Assembly (NCBI RefSeq): GCF_021228795.1
Contig: NZ_CP089309.1
Span: forward strand, 1,550,001-1,614,000
Source: Thiocapsa bogorovii
GTDB taxonomy: Bacteria; Pseudomonadota; Gammaproteobacteria; Chromatiales; Chromatiaceae
DNA length: 64,000 nt
Direction of reading: 5' to 3'
Part shown: positions 1-8,634 of the stretch, piece by piece
Layout of the letters: every line of letters begins with the position of its first letter
Position numbering within the stretch: the first letter of the stretch is position 1
Translations under genes and position numbers: made by a program
The notes under the pieces: generated by a model
What the model was told of the DNA's origin: nothing
Database searches by the model: none
Seen by the model: the letters and a program-made list of their open reading frames with translations, nothing else

Positions 1-584
1 GAGACGCTGACGATCCCCGCAATCAGGGTGACCGCCCAAGCCGCGCGACGCGGCAGCTGCGCCACCTGCTCGGAGGCCATCCCATGGGCCCGGGCATAGG
101 GTGTGGTCAGCATCAGGAGCGGCAACTGCGCACGCGCCAACAGCGGAACCAGGATCAGGAGCCAAACCGAACCGCCGGCCATGAGGGCCTGGAGCGCGGC
201 CCATTTCGCAATCAAGACGAGCCCGATCGCGGTCACCGCGGCCGGTCCGCTGCGCGGGTCTTTCATGATCTCCAGGGTCCGCTCGCGGCTCGCGATCCCG
301 CCGACCCAGGCGTCCGCGCTGTCGGCCAGACCATCCAGATGCAGCGCACCGGTGGACCAGACCCAGAGGATCAGGATCAAGGCCGCCGCGACGCCCGGAT
401 CCACGGGCACGAGCGCGCCCCCGCCAAGCGCCAGCAAACAGCCCAGCAACGCCCCGATGAGCGGATACCAAGGTACCGACAGACCCGCATGCAGACCCGC
501 AAGTCCGGGTTCGATCTCACGGGGCTCTGGAAACGGCAGCCGCGTTAGGAGACGTCCGGCAAGCCAAAGCGGACGCAGGTCCAC
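1..584 (-). CDS. cobS: Adenosylcobinamide-GDP ribazoletransferase (cobalamin synthase), C-terminus cut by window edge
   Basis: CobS is an inner-membrane enzyme that joins adenosylcobinamide-GDP to alpha-ribazole, the last assembly step of cobalamin. About 194 codons are visible of the usual ~250. The start is a GTG at 584, immediately after the TGA of the upstream phosphatase. The N-terminus reads LRPLWLAGRLLTRLPFP, typical of CobS. The diagnostic motif HLDGLADSADAWVGG is present near residue 90, with hydrophobic segments around it. It is the last visible gene of the riboswitch-controlled cobalamin unit. The frame stays open to the window edge as far as I read it. Confidence 0.9.
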   Translation of the reverse strand, partial: MDLRPLWLAGRLLTRLPFPEPREIEPGLAGLHAGLSVPWYPLIGALLGCLLALGGGALVPVDPGVAAALILILWVWSTGALHLDGLADSADAWVGGIASRERTLEIMKDPRSGPAAVTAIGLVLIAKWAALQALMAGGSVWLLILVPLLARAQLPLLMLTTPYARAHGMASEQVAQLPRRAAWAVTLIAGIVSV

Positions 585-1166
585 TCAGGGAGGTCCGTGG
601 CGCATGAGACTGGGTCGCCCAGGAGACTCCGGAATCCGCAGTCGGGACAGAGAAGCCGGGGGGACTTCGATCAGGAGCGATGCCTCGGGCGGCATCCGCA
701 GCACCTCGGCGAGGACGACCCGAATCACGCCGCCGTGGGTGACGGCCAGTGTGAAGTCCTCGCCCTCCTCGCACACCTGACCCCAAGTCGCCATGACCCG
801 CTCGCGAAAGACGTCGAAAGGTTCCCCGCCGGGCGGCGCGTAGCCGACCGGATCATCCCAAAACCGGGTGAGCTCCTCGGACGGGATCTGATGCGCGGCC
901 AGTCCTTCCCAGGCACCGAATCCGCGCTCGCGCAGCCCGGACAGGCTGGATACGGGAAGTTTGCAGCGCTCGGCAAGGCGCTGTGCGAACGCGCTGCAAC
1001 GCAGCGACGGCGAGCAGACAATCCGCGTCCAATCCGGATTCTCGGCGGTCGCGCGCGTCATTTGCTCCCAGCCTTCTGCACTCAGGGGATCGTCATGTCC
1101 GCCCCGAAAACGCGCGCCACCCTGTGCCTCGCCATGGCGCAGCAGATCCACGAAGCGATCCTGCAT
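585..1166 (-). CDS. cobC: Histidine phosphatase family protein, probable alpha-ribazole phosphatase
   Basis: A 193-aa branch-1 histidine phosphatase. The catalytic LLRHGEAQGG lies close to the N-terminus, RERGFGAWEG supplies the second signature, and VTHGGVIR holds the second catalytic His. In cobalamin clusters this family removes phosphate from alpha-ribazole-5'-phosphate or cobalamin phosphate (the CobC role). I chose the ATG at 1166 because it overlaps the cobT stop as TGATG and places the RHG motif at the usual distance; a longer in-frame extension upstream is out of character (Arg-rich). Its position between cobT and cobS supports the pathway assignment. The substrate is inferred from context. 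Confidence 0.85.
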   Translation of the reverse strand: MQDRFVDLLRHGEAQGGARFRGGHDDPLSAEGWEQMTRATAENPDWTRIVCSPSLRCSAFAQRLAERCKLPVSSLSGLRERGFGAWEGLAAHQIPSEELTRFWDDPVGYAPPGGEPFDVFRERVMATWGQVCEEGEDFTLAVTHGGVIRVVLAEVLRMPPEASLLIEVPPASLSRLRIPESPGRPSLMRHGPP

Positions 1167-2221
1167 CAGGCCTCGCTCACGCCGGCCTCGCCGAAGGTCG
1201 CCATCTGCTGGTGCAGTGTGCAGGCCAGCCGCAGCAGGGGCACGGCGACGGCCGCGCCGCTCGCTTCGCCGAGTCGCAGTCCCAGATCGAGCAGCGGGTC
1301 GGCATCCAGCGCGTTCAGGATGCGACGATGCCCGGGTTCTGCCGAGCTGTGTGAAAACAACAGCCAATCGCGAACCTCCGGCTGCAGGCGCACGGCCGCA
1401 AGCGCAGATGCACTTACGATGAAGCCGTCGACCAACACCGGGAGTCCGCGCTGTGCGGCCGTGATGAAGGCACCGACCATGGCGGCAAGCTCGAAGCCGG
1501 AGAGACGGGCCAGAAGCTCCGACGTCGTTCGACCCGAGGTGGCGTGCAGCACAAGCGCCCTGGTGATGACCTCGGACTTATGCAGAACCCCGGGCTCATC
1601 GAGCCCAGTGCCGGGCCCGACGATCGCAGTGGCCGGCAACTCCAGCAGCGCACAGGCCAAGGCCGTGGCCGCGGTGGTGTTGGCGATCCCCATCTCGCCG
1701 CAGATCAACAAACGCGCCCCGCTGTCCACCGCACGCTCGGTCGCGGCGCGACCGGCATTCATGGCTGCGGCGAGTTGCTCGTCGGTCATCGCCGGCTCGC
1801 GCACGATGTTTCCGGATCCCGGGCCGATGCGCTCGGAGCGTACGTTCGCGATCGGCCCGGGATCCTCGACCGTCCCGAGATCCGTGATCTCCATGCGCGC
1901 ATCCAGTGCACGGGCGAGCACCGAGATCGCGGCGCCGCCCCCGGCGATGTTGCGAACCATCTGGTTGGTCACGGCCTGGGGGAAGGCCGAGACCCCCTCG
2001 GCCGCCACCCCGTGATCGGCGGCGAACAGCAAAATCTGCACCGGATCGGGGGACGGCGTGGGGGTGCCCTGCAATCCGGCGAGGCGGATCGCAATCTCTT
2101 CGAGACGTCCCAGAGAGCCGCGTGGTTTGGTGAGCTGATCCTGCCGGCGCCGCGCCGCATCGGCGGCCATGGCATCGATCGGCAGGCAAGGTTGGCTCAC
2201 CCAGCGCAGACCTTCGATCAT
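1166..2221 (-). CDS. cobT: Nicotinate-nucleotide--dimethylbenzimidazole phosphoribosyltransferase
   Basis: A 351-aa CobT, which makes alpha-ribazole phosphate from dimethylbenzimidazole and nicotinate mononucleotide. Visible family motifs are [13 protein letters not shown] near residue 33, [15 protein letters not shown], the Gly-rich [11 protein letters not shown], and [14 protein letters not shown] in the substrate-binding core. The start ATG at 2221 overlaps the cobU stop (ATGA). The end overlaps the phosphatase start, so translational coupling is likely. Length matches the family (about 350 aa). Confidence 0.95.
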   Translation of the reverse strand: MIEGLRWVSQPCLPIDAMAADAARRRQDQLTKPRGSLGRLEEIAIRLAGLQGTPTPSPDPVQILLFAADHGVAAEGVSAFPQAVTNQMVRNIAGGGAAISVLARALDARMEITDLGTVEDPGPIANVRSERIGPGSGNIVREPAMTDEQLAAAMNAGRAATERAVDSGARLLICGEMGIANTTAATALACALLELPATAIVGPGTGLDEPGVLHKSEVITRALVLHATSGRTTSELLARLSGFELAAMVGAFITAAQRGLPVLVDGFIVSASALAAVRLQPEVRDWLLFSHSSAEPGHRRILNALDADPLLDLGLRLGEASGAAVAVPLLRLACTLHQQMATFGEAGVSEA

Positions 2222-2715
2222 ATCGGTTCTCCTTTCAGCACGAGCGGTAGACCGGCCACGGTCAGCACGACACGGTCGCAGCACGCCGCCAGATCTTGGT
2301 GCAGCACACCGGCCAGGTCGCAGAACCGCCGCGAGAGCGCACCGAGCGGTACCACACCCATATTCGTCTCGTTGCCGACCATGATGAGGCGTCCGGGCAC
2401 CCGCGAAACCACATCGAGCAATGCCCGGATCTGATCGTGCAGACCCGATTCATCCGTTTCCATAAGCCAATTCGTCAACCAGAGTGTAAGACAGTCGACC
2501 AGGATGCAGCGATCGGGCGCACCTTCGCGCGCCAGCACCTCGGCCAACAAGAGCGGTTCTTCGATGAGGCCCCAGTCGGGCGGGCGACGGTCACGATGCC
2601 CGGCAATCCGCCGGGTCATTTCGGCGTCCCCCGCCCGGGCGGTCGCGACATAGACAACCGGAAGTGTACTTTCGACCGCCAGACGCTCGGCCAGCCGACT
2701 CTTGCCCGAGCGCAC
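2218..2715 (-). CDS. cobU: Adenosylcobinamide kinase / adenosylcobinamide-phosphate guanylyltransferase (start uncertain)
   Basis: The bifunctional CobU/CobP phosphorylates adenosylcobinamide and transfers GMP to it. The P-loop ends in RSGKS, followed by VVYVATA, the HRDRRPPDW nucleotide-binding segment and [12 protein letters not shown]. The first GTG at 2715 would cut the P-loop: the frame reads [12 protein letters not shown], so coding must begin further upstream (at least to about 2733, possibly a CTG near 2775 beside the cobO stop). No ATG, GTG or TTG is found in that frame between cobO and 2715. The end overlaps cobT. Confidence 0.88.
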   Translation of the reverse strand: MRSGKSRLAERLAVESTLPVVYVATARAGDAEMTRRIAGHRDRRPPDWGLIEEPLLLAEVLAREGAPDRCILVDCLTLWLTNWLMETDESGLHDQIRALLDVVSRVPGRLIMVGNETNMGVVPLGALSRRFCDLAGVLHQDLAACCDRVVLTVAGLPLVLKGEPI

Positions 2716-2777
2716 CCCGCCGAGGATCAGGCAGCGTCCGCCCGCGTCGGAGCGGGGGCGATGCGGATCATCCAGAC

Positions 2778-3383
2778 TCAGAGCTCGACCCCTTTCTGCG
2801 CCATGATGCCGGCATCGAAGGCATGTTTGAGCGGGCGCATCTCGGTGACCGTGTCGGCGATCTCGATCAACTCCGCGGGAGCCGCACGTCCGGTGACGAC
2901 CGCATGTTGATGGATGGGACGATTCTGCAGGGCATCAAGAACCACATCGAGCGGAACCAGGCGGAGCTTGAGCGCAATGTTGAGCTCGTCCATCACCACC
3001 ATGCCGAACGCGGGATCGGCGAGAAAAGCGGCCGCCTTCTCCCAGGCGGCCATGGCTGCACGCCGGTCGGCCTCCGCGTCCTGAGTCTCCCAGGTGAAGC
3101 CCTCGCCCATGACGTGATACTCCAGCTCGGGGAAGCGCCTGAAGAAAGCCTCCTCCCCCGTCGCGAAGCTGCCCTTGATGAACTGGACCACGGCAACCTT
3201 CATGCCGTGGCCCATCGCGCGAGCGACCATCCCGAAAGCCGAGGAGCTCTTGCCCTTGCCGTTGCCGGTATTGACGACCAGGACACCGCAGTCCTGGTCC
3301 GCCCGCGCAATGCGGGCATCCACGAGCTCCTTTTGGCGCTGCATGCGCCGGCGATGGCGCTCCTGTAAGCTCTCGTCGGTCAT
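2778..3383 (-). CDS. cobO: Corrinoid adenosyltransferase
   Basis: A 201-aa CobO/BtuR-type ATP:cob(I)alamin adenosyltransferase, which attaches the 5'-deoxyadenosyl group to the corrinoid cobalt. A basic N-terminal helix precedes the P-loop variant NTGNGKGKSSSAFG. VVQFIKG, the DELNIAL segment in the Walker B position and VVTGRAAP follow, as in the family. It overlaps the btuM stop by 4 bp and is followed by cobU. It would allow scavenged cobinamide or cobalamin to be adenosylated before nucleotide-loop assembly. Confidence 0.95.
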   Translation of the reverse strand: MTDESLQERHRRRMQRQKELVDARIARADQDCGVLVVNTGNGKGKSSSAFGMVARAMGHGMKVAVVQFIKGSFATGEEAFFRRFPELEYHVMGEGFTWETQDAEADRRAAMAAWEKAAAFLADPAFGMVVMDELNIALKLRLVPLDVVLDALQNRPIHQHAVVTGRAAPAELIEIADTVTEMRPLKHAFDAGIMAQKGVEL

Positions 3384-3967
3384 TGCGGGCGGGCACGCTC
3401 GGAACGCGCACCCGGCAGAGCGCGAGCGAGCGTCAGATGAACCACGGCGGCCAGACCCACATAGACCATCAGATGCAGCAGGGTCGCCGGCATGTAGGTC
3501 GCAAAGCGTCCGAGCAGCTCAAGCGCGCTCAGGTCAGCGAAGCGACCGGAGAAGAGATAAAAGCCGCCGCTGGCGAAGACCTCGGACAGAACACCGCCGA
3601 GAAGCAGCGTACCGAAGAGCAAAGGCAAGCCTTCCTTGGTCATCTCGAGGCGGCCGGCGGACCAGCGCCCCATCCCCCAGACCACACCGTAGGCCGGAAC
3701 CAACATCCAATAGGCCGGGGTCATGCAGTAGCCGCTCACACCGCCCCAGCCGATGGCGGTCAGATCGATGACGGTCGCCAGACCGAACAGGGCTGGGAAG
3801 CCCCAGATCGAGCGCAGATACAGACCGGCCAAGAAGAATACGGCCAAAGAGGCATCCGGAAGATGATGAGCCAGCGGTGCAAACTGCTGGCCGCGGGTCG
3901 CCGCCATGAGCGCGGCCAAACCAAGGCCGATCAGGATACGGCTGCGAGAATCTGTGATTGGGGTCAT
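3380..3967 (-). CDS. btuM: BtuM-type cobalamin transporter (solitary ECF S-component-like)
   Basis: A 195-aa integral membrane protein with about six hydrophobic segments. Its length, its place directly after btuB, and the segment HHLPDASLAVFFLAGLYL fit BtuM, the solitary S-component-like B12 transporter characterised in Thiobacillus denitrificans. A single Cys sits at residue 81 in SGYCMTPAYW. In the characterised protein a Cys at the equivalent position coordinates the cobalt and supports decyanation. No ECF ATPase genes are nearby. The assignment rests on context and remembered family features, not a search. Confidence 0.8.
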   Translation of the reverse strand: MTPITDSRSRILIGLGLAALMAATRGQQFAPLAHHLPDASLAVFFLAGLYLRSIWGFPALFGLATVIDLTAIGWGGVSGYCMTPAYWMLVPAYGVVWGMGRWSAGRLEMTKEGLPLLFGTLLLGGVLSEVFASGGFYLFSGRFADLSALELLGRFATYMPATLLHLMVYVGLAAVVHLTLARALPGARSERARPQ

Positions 3968-4080
3968 GTGGTCGGATCTCCTGGTCGCGTCGCCGGGGCG
4001 ACAATGTGGTGTTGCTCAAATCTCGTGCGGCCATTGTAGGTGGTCGCACGGGGTGTCGAAAGCGGAGCGACGTAGGGTGT

Positions 4081-5931
4081 CTACGGCTCATATCTCAAGG
4101 TCAGGTAAAACGCCCTCCCGGGCTGGTTGAACAGATAAGCGGTCTGGTAATCCTCGTCGAGTGCATTCTCCAGTCGCCCCTGGATGCGTACCGCCGGGGT
4201 GAAGGCATACTCGGCGCGCAGACCCAACAGGGTATATCCATCCAATCGCTCGTTGTTGGCCAGGTCGTCGAATGTTCGCCCGGCGACATAGAGGCTCAGG
4301 CCCGCCGACCAACGCTCGAACCGGCGGTCCAGATCGAGCTGGACCATCTGCTCGGGGCGCCTAGGCAGCAGGTTACCCTGATTCGGCCCGTTCGACCGGT
4401 TTTCGGGATCCAGCAGGGTGAGACTCGCGCCGAGATCCCACTCCCGAATACTCAGCATGCCGGACGCCTCGAAGCCGCGGATGCGGGCCGAGGCGATGTT
4501 GGCCGGGGCATAGGTGACCGCATCGAAGGCGATCAGGTCGTCGATGTCGGTCTGGTAGAGACTCAGTTCCCAGCGACCGAGAGGGAGGATTCCGGTCAAA
4601 CCCAGCTCGACGCTGGCCGACTCTTCGGGAGACAAATCCGGGTTGCCGAAGCCGGGATAGTAGAGGTCGTTGAAGGTCGGCGCCTTGAAGGCGGTACCGT
4701 AGGATGCAGAGACGCGAATCCCTTGCTCGAACAGATAACCCCAAGCGACGTTGCCGGTCGTCTGTCCGCCGAACTGCTGGTAGTCGTCGTATCTGAGGCT
4801 GGCGGCAAGCTCGTTCGCCCCAATGGAGCCGAGATATTGGCCGTAGACACCCGTGTTGCTTCGCGAGTCGTCAGTGTAGTCCACGGTGCCCGAGATCCGA
4901 TCGACCTGGTAGTCCAGACCCAAAGTAAAGAGTTGATCCGGGATCAAGGCGAGATCGTTCTGGATGCCGAAGTTGTCGCGCTCGGTCTCGAAGCTGTCGA
5001 CGAAACGCTCGGACACGAAGGCGTCGGAATAAAACGCCCGATACTTGTCCTGACTCCGACCGGCCGAGAGGATGAGGGTCCAGGGATCGAGCGGACGCAA
5101 GGTGCCTTCCACGCCGAACACTTGCTGCTCGGAGCGTGAGAGGTTGCCCGAGAAGATGGAGCCGTCGAAATCGGTGCGATTGTCGGAGGTGAGAAGACTG
5201 AAATCGACCTTGGCCCTGTCGGTGAACGCATAGCCGGCGCGTGCACTCACGCCCAGGTTGCGGTAACCGTCGCGATCCGGCTCGTCCACGCCGCAGCCGG
5301 CGAAGGGGAAGGCGCGGCCATCGCAGGCGTTGATCCCTTCGGTCTGCTCCATGTTGGCGCCGACGTCGAACCAGCCACGCTCCCCGCCGCCGGAGATGCC
5401 GCCTGCGATACTCGCCGTGTCGAAGCTCCCCGCGCCGACGCTGAATCGTGGTCGTAAGGGACCGCCACCGCGCCGGGTGAAGATCTGGATCACGCCGCCG
5501 ATCGCCTCCGAGCCGTAGAGGCTCGAGCGCGGGCCACGCACGACCTCGATGCGCTCGATCTGAGCGATGGGTAGATCCTGCAGCGGTGCGGTCCCGAGGG
5601 TCGCCGAACCCACCTTCACGCCATCGATCAGGACGAGCACATGGCCGGCATTGGTCCCGCGCAGGAAGAGCGACGAAGGCTGACCGGCCCCGCCGCTGCC
5701 CGAAATGGAGACGCCCGGCAGGCCGCGCAACGCATCCGGAACCGAGCGAAACTGACGACGCTCGATCTCTTCGCGATCGATCACGCTGACCGACGCCAGG
5801 GTCTGATCTTCGGACTCCGGCGTGCGCGTTGCCGTCACCACGAGGGGATCAAGGGTCACGGTCTGGGTGTCCGCATGAAGCGGCAGACCGAACGACAGCG
5901 ACAAGGCCGCCGCCACAACTGGGATTCTCAT
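4081..5931 (-). CDS. btuB: TonB-dependent cobalamin receptor
   Basis: About 616 aa. A signal peptide (residues 1-22) is followed by a TonB-box-like DPLVVTATR, a plug domain (SVIDREEIERRQ, LPGVSISG, FLRGTNAGHVLVLIDGVKV, IERIEVVRGPRSSLYGSEAIGG) and a beta-barrel ending in FYLTLRYEP. The ATG at 5931 is preferred over an upstream TTG because GGAG lies 7-8 bases before it. It transports B12 or cobinamide across the outer membrane. It is the first gene after the cobalamin riboswitch, and the salvage/assembly genes follow it. Confidence 0.92.
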   Translation of the reverse strand: MRIPVVAAALSLSFGLPLHADTQTVTLDPLVVTATRTPESEDQTLASVSVIDREEIERRQFRSVPDALRGLPGVSISGSGGAGQPSSLFLRGTNAGHVLVLIDGVKVGSATLGTAPLQDLPIAQIERIEVVRGPRSSLYGSEAIGGVIQIFTRRGGGPLRPRFSVGAGSFDTASIAGGISGGGERGWFDVGANMEQTEGINACDGRAFPFAGCGVDEPDRDGYRNLGVSARAGYAFTDRAKVDFSLLTSDNRTDFDGSIFSGNLSRSEQQVFGVEGTLRPLDPWTLILSAGRSQDKYRAFYSDAFVSERFVDSFETERDNFGIQNDLALIPDQLFTLGLDYQVDRISGTVDYTDDSRSNTGVYGQYLGSIGANELAASLRYDDYQQFGGQTTGNVAWGYLFEQGIRVSASYGTAFKAPTFNDLYYPGFGNPDLSPEESASVELGLTGILPLGRWELSLYQTDIDDLIAFDAVTYAPANIASARIRGFEASGMLSIREWDLGASLTLLDPENRSNGPNQGNLLPRRPEQMVQLDLDRRFERWSAGLSLYVAGRTFDDLANNERLDGYTLLGLRAEYAFTPAVRIQGRLENALDEDYQTAYLFNQPGRAFYLTLRYEP

Positions 5932-6091
5932 CGACAAACTCCATCAGAGGCCCGAGCGCACCCGCGGGGGCCAGCAGAAGAAGGGGTCGAGAGAGCGACG
6001 TCGGGCGAGAGCGGAGCCGCAGCAGAACGACGGGGCCGGCATCCCGGCCGGCCGCCCCGCGCGACCCCGGTTCGGGGCTCCGCCAGAGGCC

Positions 6092-6128
6092 TCGAAAACG
6101 CCAAGGGCCGACGGCAGGTCGGCCCTTG
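6092..6128 (-). terminator. Hairpin terminator in the riboswitch leader of btuB
   Basis: A perfect 10-bp stem (6103-6112 paired with 6118-6127, AAGGGCCGAC and its complement) with a 5-nt loop. On the minus strand it is followed by GGCGTTTTC. It lies between the cobalamin riboswitch and btuB, so it probably serves as the expression platform that stops transcription when B12 is bound. Confidence 0.75.
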
Positions 6129-6164
6129 CACGCGCGCGAAACGTATCGGTACGGTCCCCGATCA

Positions 6165-6335
6165 TCCGGCCGGTCTCCGGGCTCACGAGCGGGGTCGAAC
6201 CCCGGACGCGGCGCCTTCCCGTGAGGACTCACAGTGGCATCTCGCCGCGTCTTGACTCGTCTACCGTTGCGGGGGCAGCGTCGGATTTGCGGGTCCCGAG
6301 GACACCGCGCACCGTCTTCCCGTTTAACCCGGAAG
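6165..6335 (-). promoter_or_regulatory. Cobalamin (AdoCbl-type) riboswitch
   Basis: Read on the minus strand, the leader contains the conserved riboswitch blocks in order: GGTTAAACGGGAAGACGGTG (about 6313-6332), GCAAATCCGACGCTGCCCCC then GCAACGGTA (about 6260-6290), CCACTGTGAGTCC (about 6226-6238), and the B12 box AGCCCGGAGACCGGCC (about 6168-6183). It precedes btuB and the cob genes, with a hairpin terminator downstream. B12 binding should lower expression of the whole unit. Confidence 0.92.
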
Positions 6336-6463
6336 GCGAAGGCCTTCGAGGCACCGAACAATCAACGCAGCACTGTAGGGTTTTTGGAATCGGCGCGTCA
6401 ATCCGCAGAGCGCTTCTTCGAGGCCTAGCGCTGACCTGGATCAATAGACCGAGCACACGCGGG

Positions 6464-7429
6464 TCAGAAGATGGTGCTGATCAGATAGGAGGTGTAGGCG
6501 ACAAAACAGCCGAGGAGGAGCAGCCCCTCGAGTCGATTGATCCGACCCGGACCACGAAATCCGTAGCCGATGACGAACAGGGAGAGTGTCAAGGCGCCCA
6601 TGACCATCATATCGCGCGAGACCACCTCAGGTGGCACCGTCGTCGGATGGATGGCGCCCGCGATCCCGACGACCGCAAGGGTATTGAAGAGGTTGGAGCC
6701 GATCACGTTCCCGAGGGCCAGGTCGTGCTCGCCCTTGCGCACGGCGATGAGCGAGGAGGCCAGCTCGGGCAACGAGGTCCCGATCGCCACAATGGTCAGA
6801 CCGATGACGAGGTCGCTTACACCCAGGCCGTGGGCGATCTCGACCGCACCCCAGACGAGGATGCGCGAGCTGACGATCAGGAGCACCAGGCCGACGGCCA
6901 ACCAGGTCAGGGCGCGAGGCAGCGGTATGGGATGCGCTTCGAGCGACTCTACCACCTCGCCGGCCAGGGTATCGGAGCGCTGACGCAGACCCTCTCGGAT
7001 CGACCAGCCCATCAGGAGCGCAAATACAATCAAGAAGGACCAGGCATCCATGCGCGTGAGCTCCCCGTCCCACATCACGAGCACGGCGAAGGCGGTCACG
7101 GCCGCCAGGATCGGCAACTCCTTGCGCAGGATACTCGAATGCACGGCGATCGGGCTGATCAACGCCGTCAGACCCAAGATCAGGGCAATGTTCGTGATGT
7201 TTGATCCGTAGGCGTTGCCCAACGCCAGCCCCGGATTCCCCTGAGACGCCGAGATGGCGGAGACCACCATCTCGGGCGCGGAGGTACCGAAACCAATGAC
7301 GACCATGCCGATCAAAAGCGGCGGCATGCCCATGTGTCGGGCGGTCGCGGCAGCCCCGTCGACAAAGCGATCCGCGCTCCAGACCAGCAGGGCCAAACCA
7401 ACGATGACGGCAAGTATCGGCAGAGCCAT
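6464..7429 (-). CDS. Calcium/sodium antiporter (CaCA superfamily), paralogue 1
   Basis: A 321-aa protein with about ten membrane segments and the two inverted alpha-repeats of the cation/Ca2+ exchangers. The first is GFGTSAPEMVVSA with GNAYGSNITNIALILG (residues ~46-86); the second is AIGTSLPELASSLIAV with GNVIGSNLFNTLAVVG. These carry the acidic ion-binding residues. A hydrophilic loop lies between the halves. The ATG at 7429 is chosen because it starts directly at the first membrane segment. It is closely related to the next gene upstream and probably arose by tandem duplication. The transported ion cannot be fixed from sequence. Confidence 0.88.
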   Translation of the reverse strand: MALPILAVIVGLALLVWSADRFVDGAAATARHMGMPPLLIGMVVIGFGTSAPEMVVSAISASQGNPGLALGNAYGSNITNIALILGLTALISPIAVHSSILRKELPILAAVTAFAVLVMWDGELTRMDAWSFLIVFALLMGWSIREGLRQRSDTLAGEVVESLEAHPIPLPRALTWLAVGLVLLIVSSRILVWGAVEIAHGLGVSDLVIGLTIVAIGTSLPELASSLIAVRKGEHDLALGNVIGSNLFNTLAVVGIAGAIHPTTVPPEVVSRDMMVMGALTLSLFVIGYGFRGPGRINRLEGLLLLGCFVAYTSYLISTIF

Positions 7430-7558
7430 AGCGAGCGGGACGCCTCCTCGCGAGAATCCGGATGTGAAAAGGCCCCGCATTTTATCAGCCCGGAGCGTCG
7501 CGGACGCAGCCTCGCACCGCCGGATGGACGACGTGACCCGCGACCCTCCGCCCTCGCC

Positions 7559-8530
7559 CTACGGCTTGAATAGGGTGCTGATCAGGTAGGATGTGTAGCC
7601 GACATAGCAGGCCAGGAGCAGCAGTCCCTCGATGCGATTGATGCGACCCGGTCCGCGGAACCCGTAACCGATCACGAACAACGACAGGGTCAGCAGGCCC
7701 ATCACCATCATGTCGCGCGAGATGACCTCCGGGGGCACGACCATCGGATGGATCGCCCCCGCGATCCCCACCACGGCGAGCGTGTTGAACAGATTCGAGC
7801 CGATGATGTTGCCCAGGGCAATGTCGTGCTCGCCCTTGCGCGCGGCGATGATCGAGGAGGCGAGCTCGGGCAGCGAGGTTCCCACGGCGACGATCGTCAA
7901 ACCGATGATGAGGTCGCTCACACCGAGCGCGTGCGCGATCTCGACCGCTCCCCAGACCAAGAGTCGCGAGCTGACGATCAGAAAAACGAGGCCAATCACC
8001 AACCAGAGCAGCGCGCGGCGCAACGGCATCTCCGCCGCATCGAGCTCCTGCGTCATCTCCCCGGCCAAGGCATCGGAGCGATGTCGAAGACCTTCGCGAA
8101 CGGTCCAAGCCATCAGTGCCGCAAACACGCCCAGGAAGGCCCAAGCGTCCATTCGAGTCAAGTCGCCGTCCGCGAGCATGAAGACGGCAAAGACCGTGAC
8201 TGCCGCGAGGATCGGAAGCTCCTTGCGGAGCACGCTTGAGTGAACCGCGATGGGGCTGATGATCGCGGTGAGACCCAGGATCAACGCGATATTGGTGATG
8301 TTCGAACCGTAGGCATTCCCAAGCGCGAGCCCGGGGTTGCCCTGCATGGCTGCCAAGGCGGAGACGACCATCTCAGGGGCCGAGGTTCCGAAGCCGACGA
8401 TCACCATGCCGATCAGCAAGGGCGGCATGCCCAGATGTCGGGCGGTCACGGCGGAGCCTTCGACGAAGCGATCGGCGCTCCACAGCAGCAATGCCAGACC
8501 GAAGACGACGGAGAATGAAGCTAGAACCAT
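7559..8530 (-). CDS. Calcium/sodium antiporter (CaCA superfamily), paralogue 2
   Basis: A 323-aa exchanger nearly co-linear with its downstream neighbour (6464-7429), with the same alpha-repeat motifs GFGTSAPEMVVSALAA / GNAYGSNITN and VGTSLPELASSIIAA / GNIIGSNLFN. The central loop (RHRSDALAGEMTQ) differs most. It is separated from the downstream copy by about 130 bp, so the two could be co-transcribed. Both copies keep the conserved acidic residues, so neither looks decayed. Confidence 0.88.
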   Translation of the reverse strand: MVLASFSVVFGLALLLWSADRFVEGSAVTARHLGMPPLLIGMVIVGFGTSAPEMVVSALAAMQGNPGLALGNAYGSNITNIALILGLTAIISPIAVHSSVLRKELPILAAVTVFAVFMLADGDLTRMDAWAFLGVFAALMAWTVREGLRHRSDALAGEMTQELDAAEMPLRRALLWLVIGLVFLIVSSRLLVWGAVEIAHALGVSDLIIGLTIVAVGTSLPELASSIIAARKGEHDIALGNIIGSNLFNTLAVVGIAGAIHPMVVPPEVISRDMMVMGLLTLSLFVIGYGFRGPGRINRIEGLLLLACYVGYTSYLISTLFKP

Positions 8531-8634
8531 AAAGAGCGGAGACGCCTCGTCATAGTGGTTGGATCCAACAGGCTGCGGAGTCTACAGCGCCGACGGGAAG
8601 GTGCGAAGCGCCCGCGCTTCGCTAAAATCAAGGC

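Noticed and set aside
6181-6215. tRNA-like GGGTTCGACCCC segment
   Set aside because: It belongs to the cobalamin riboswitch; there is no cloverleaf around it.
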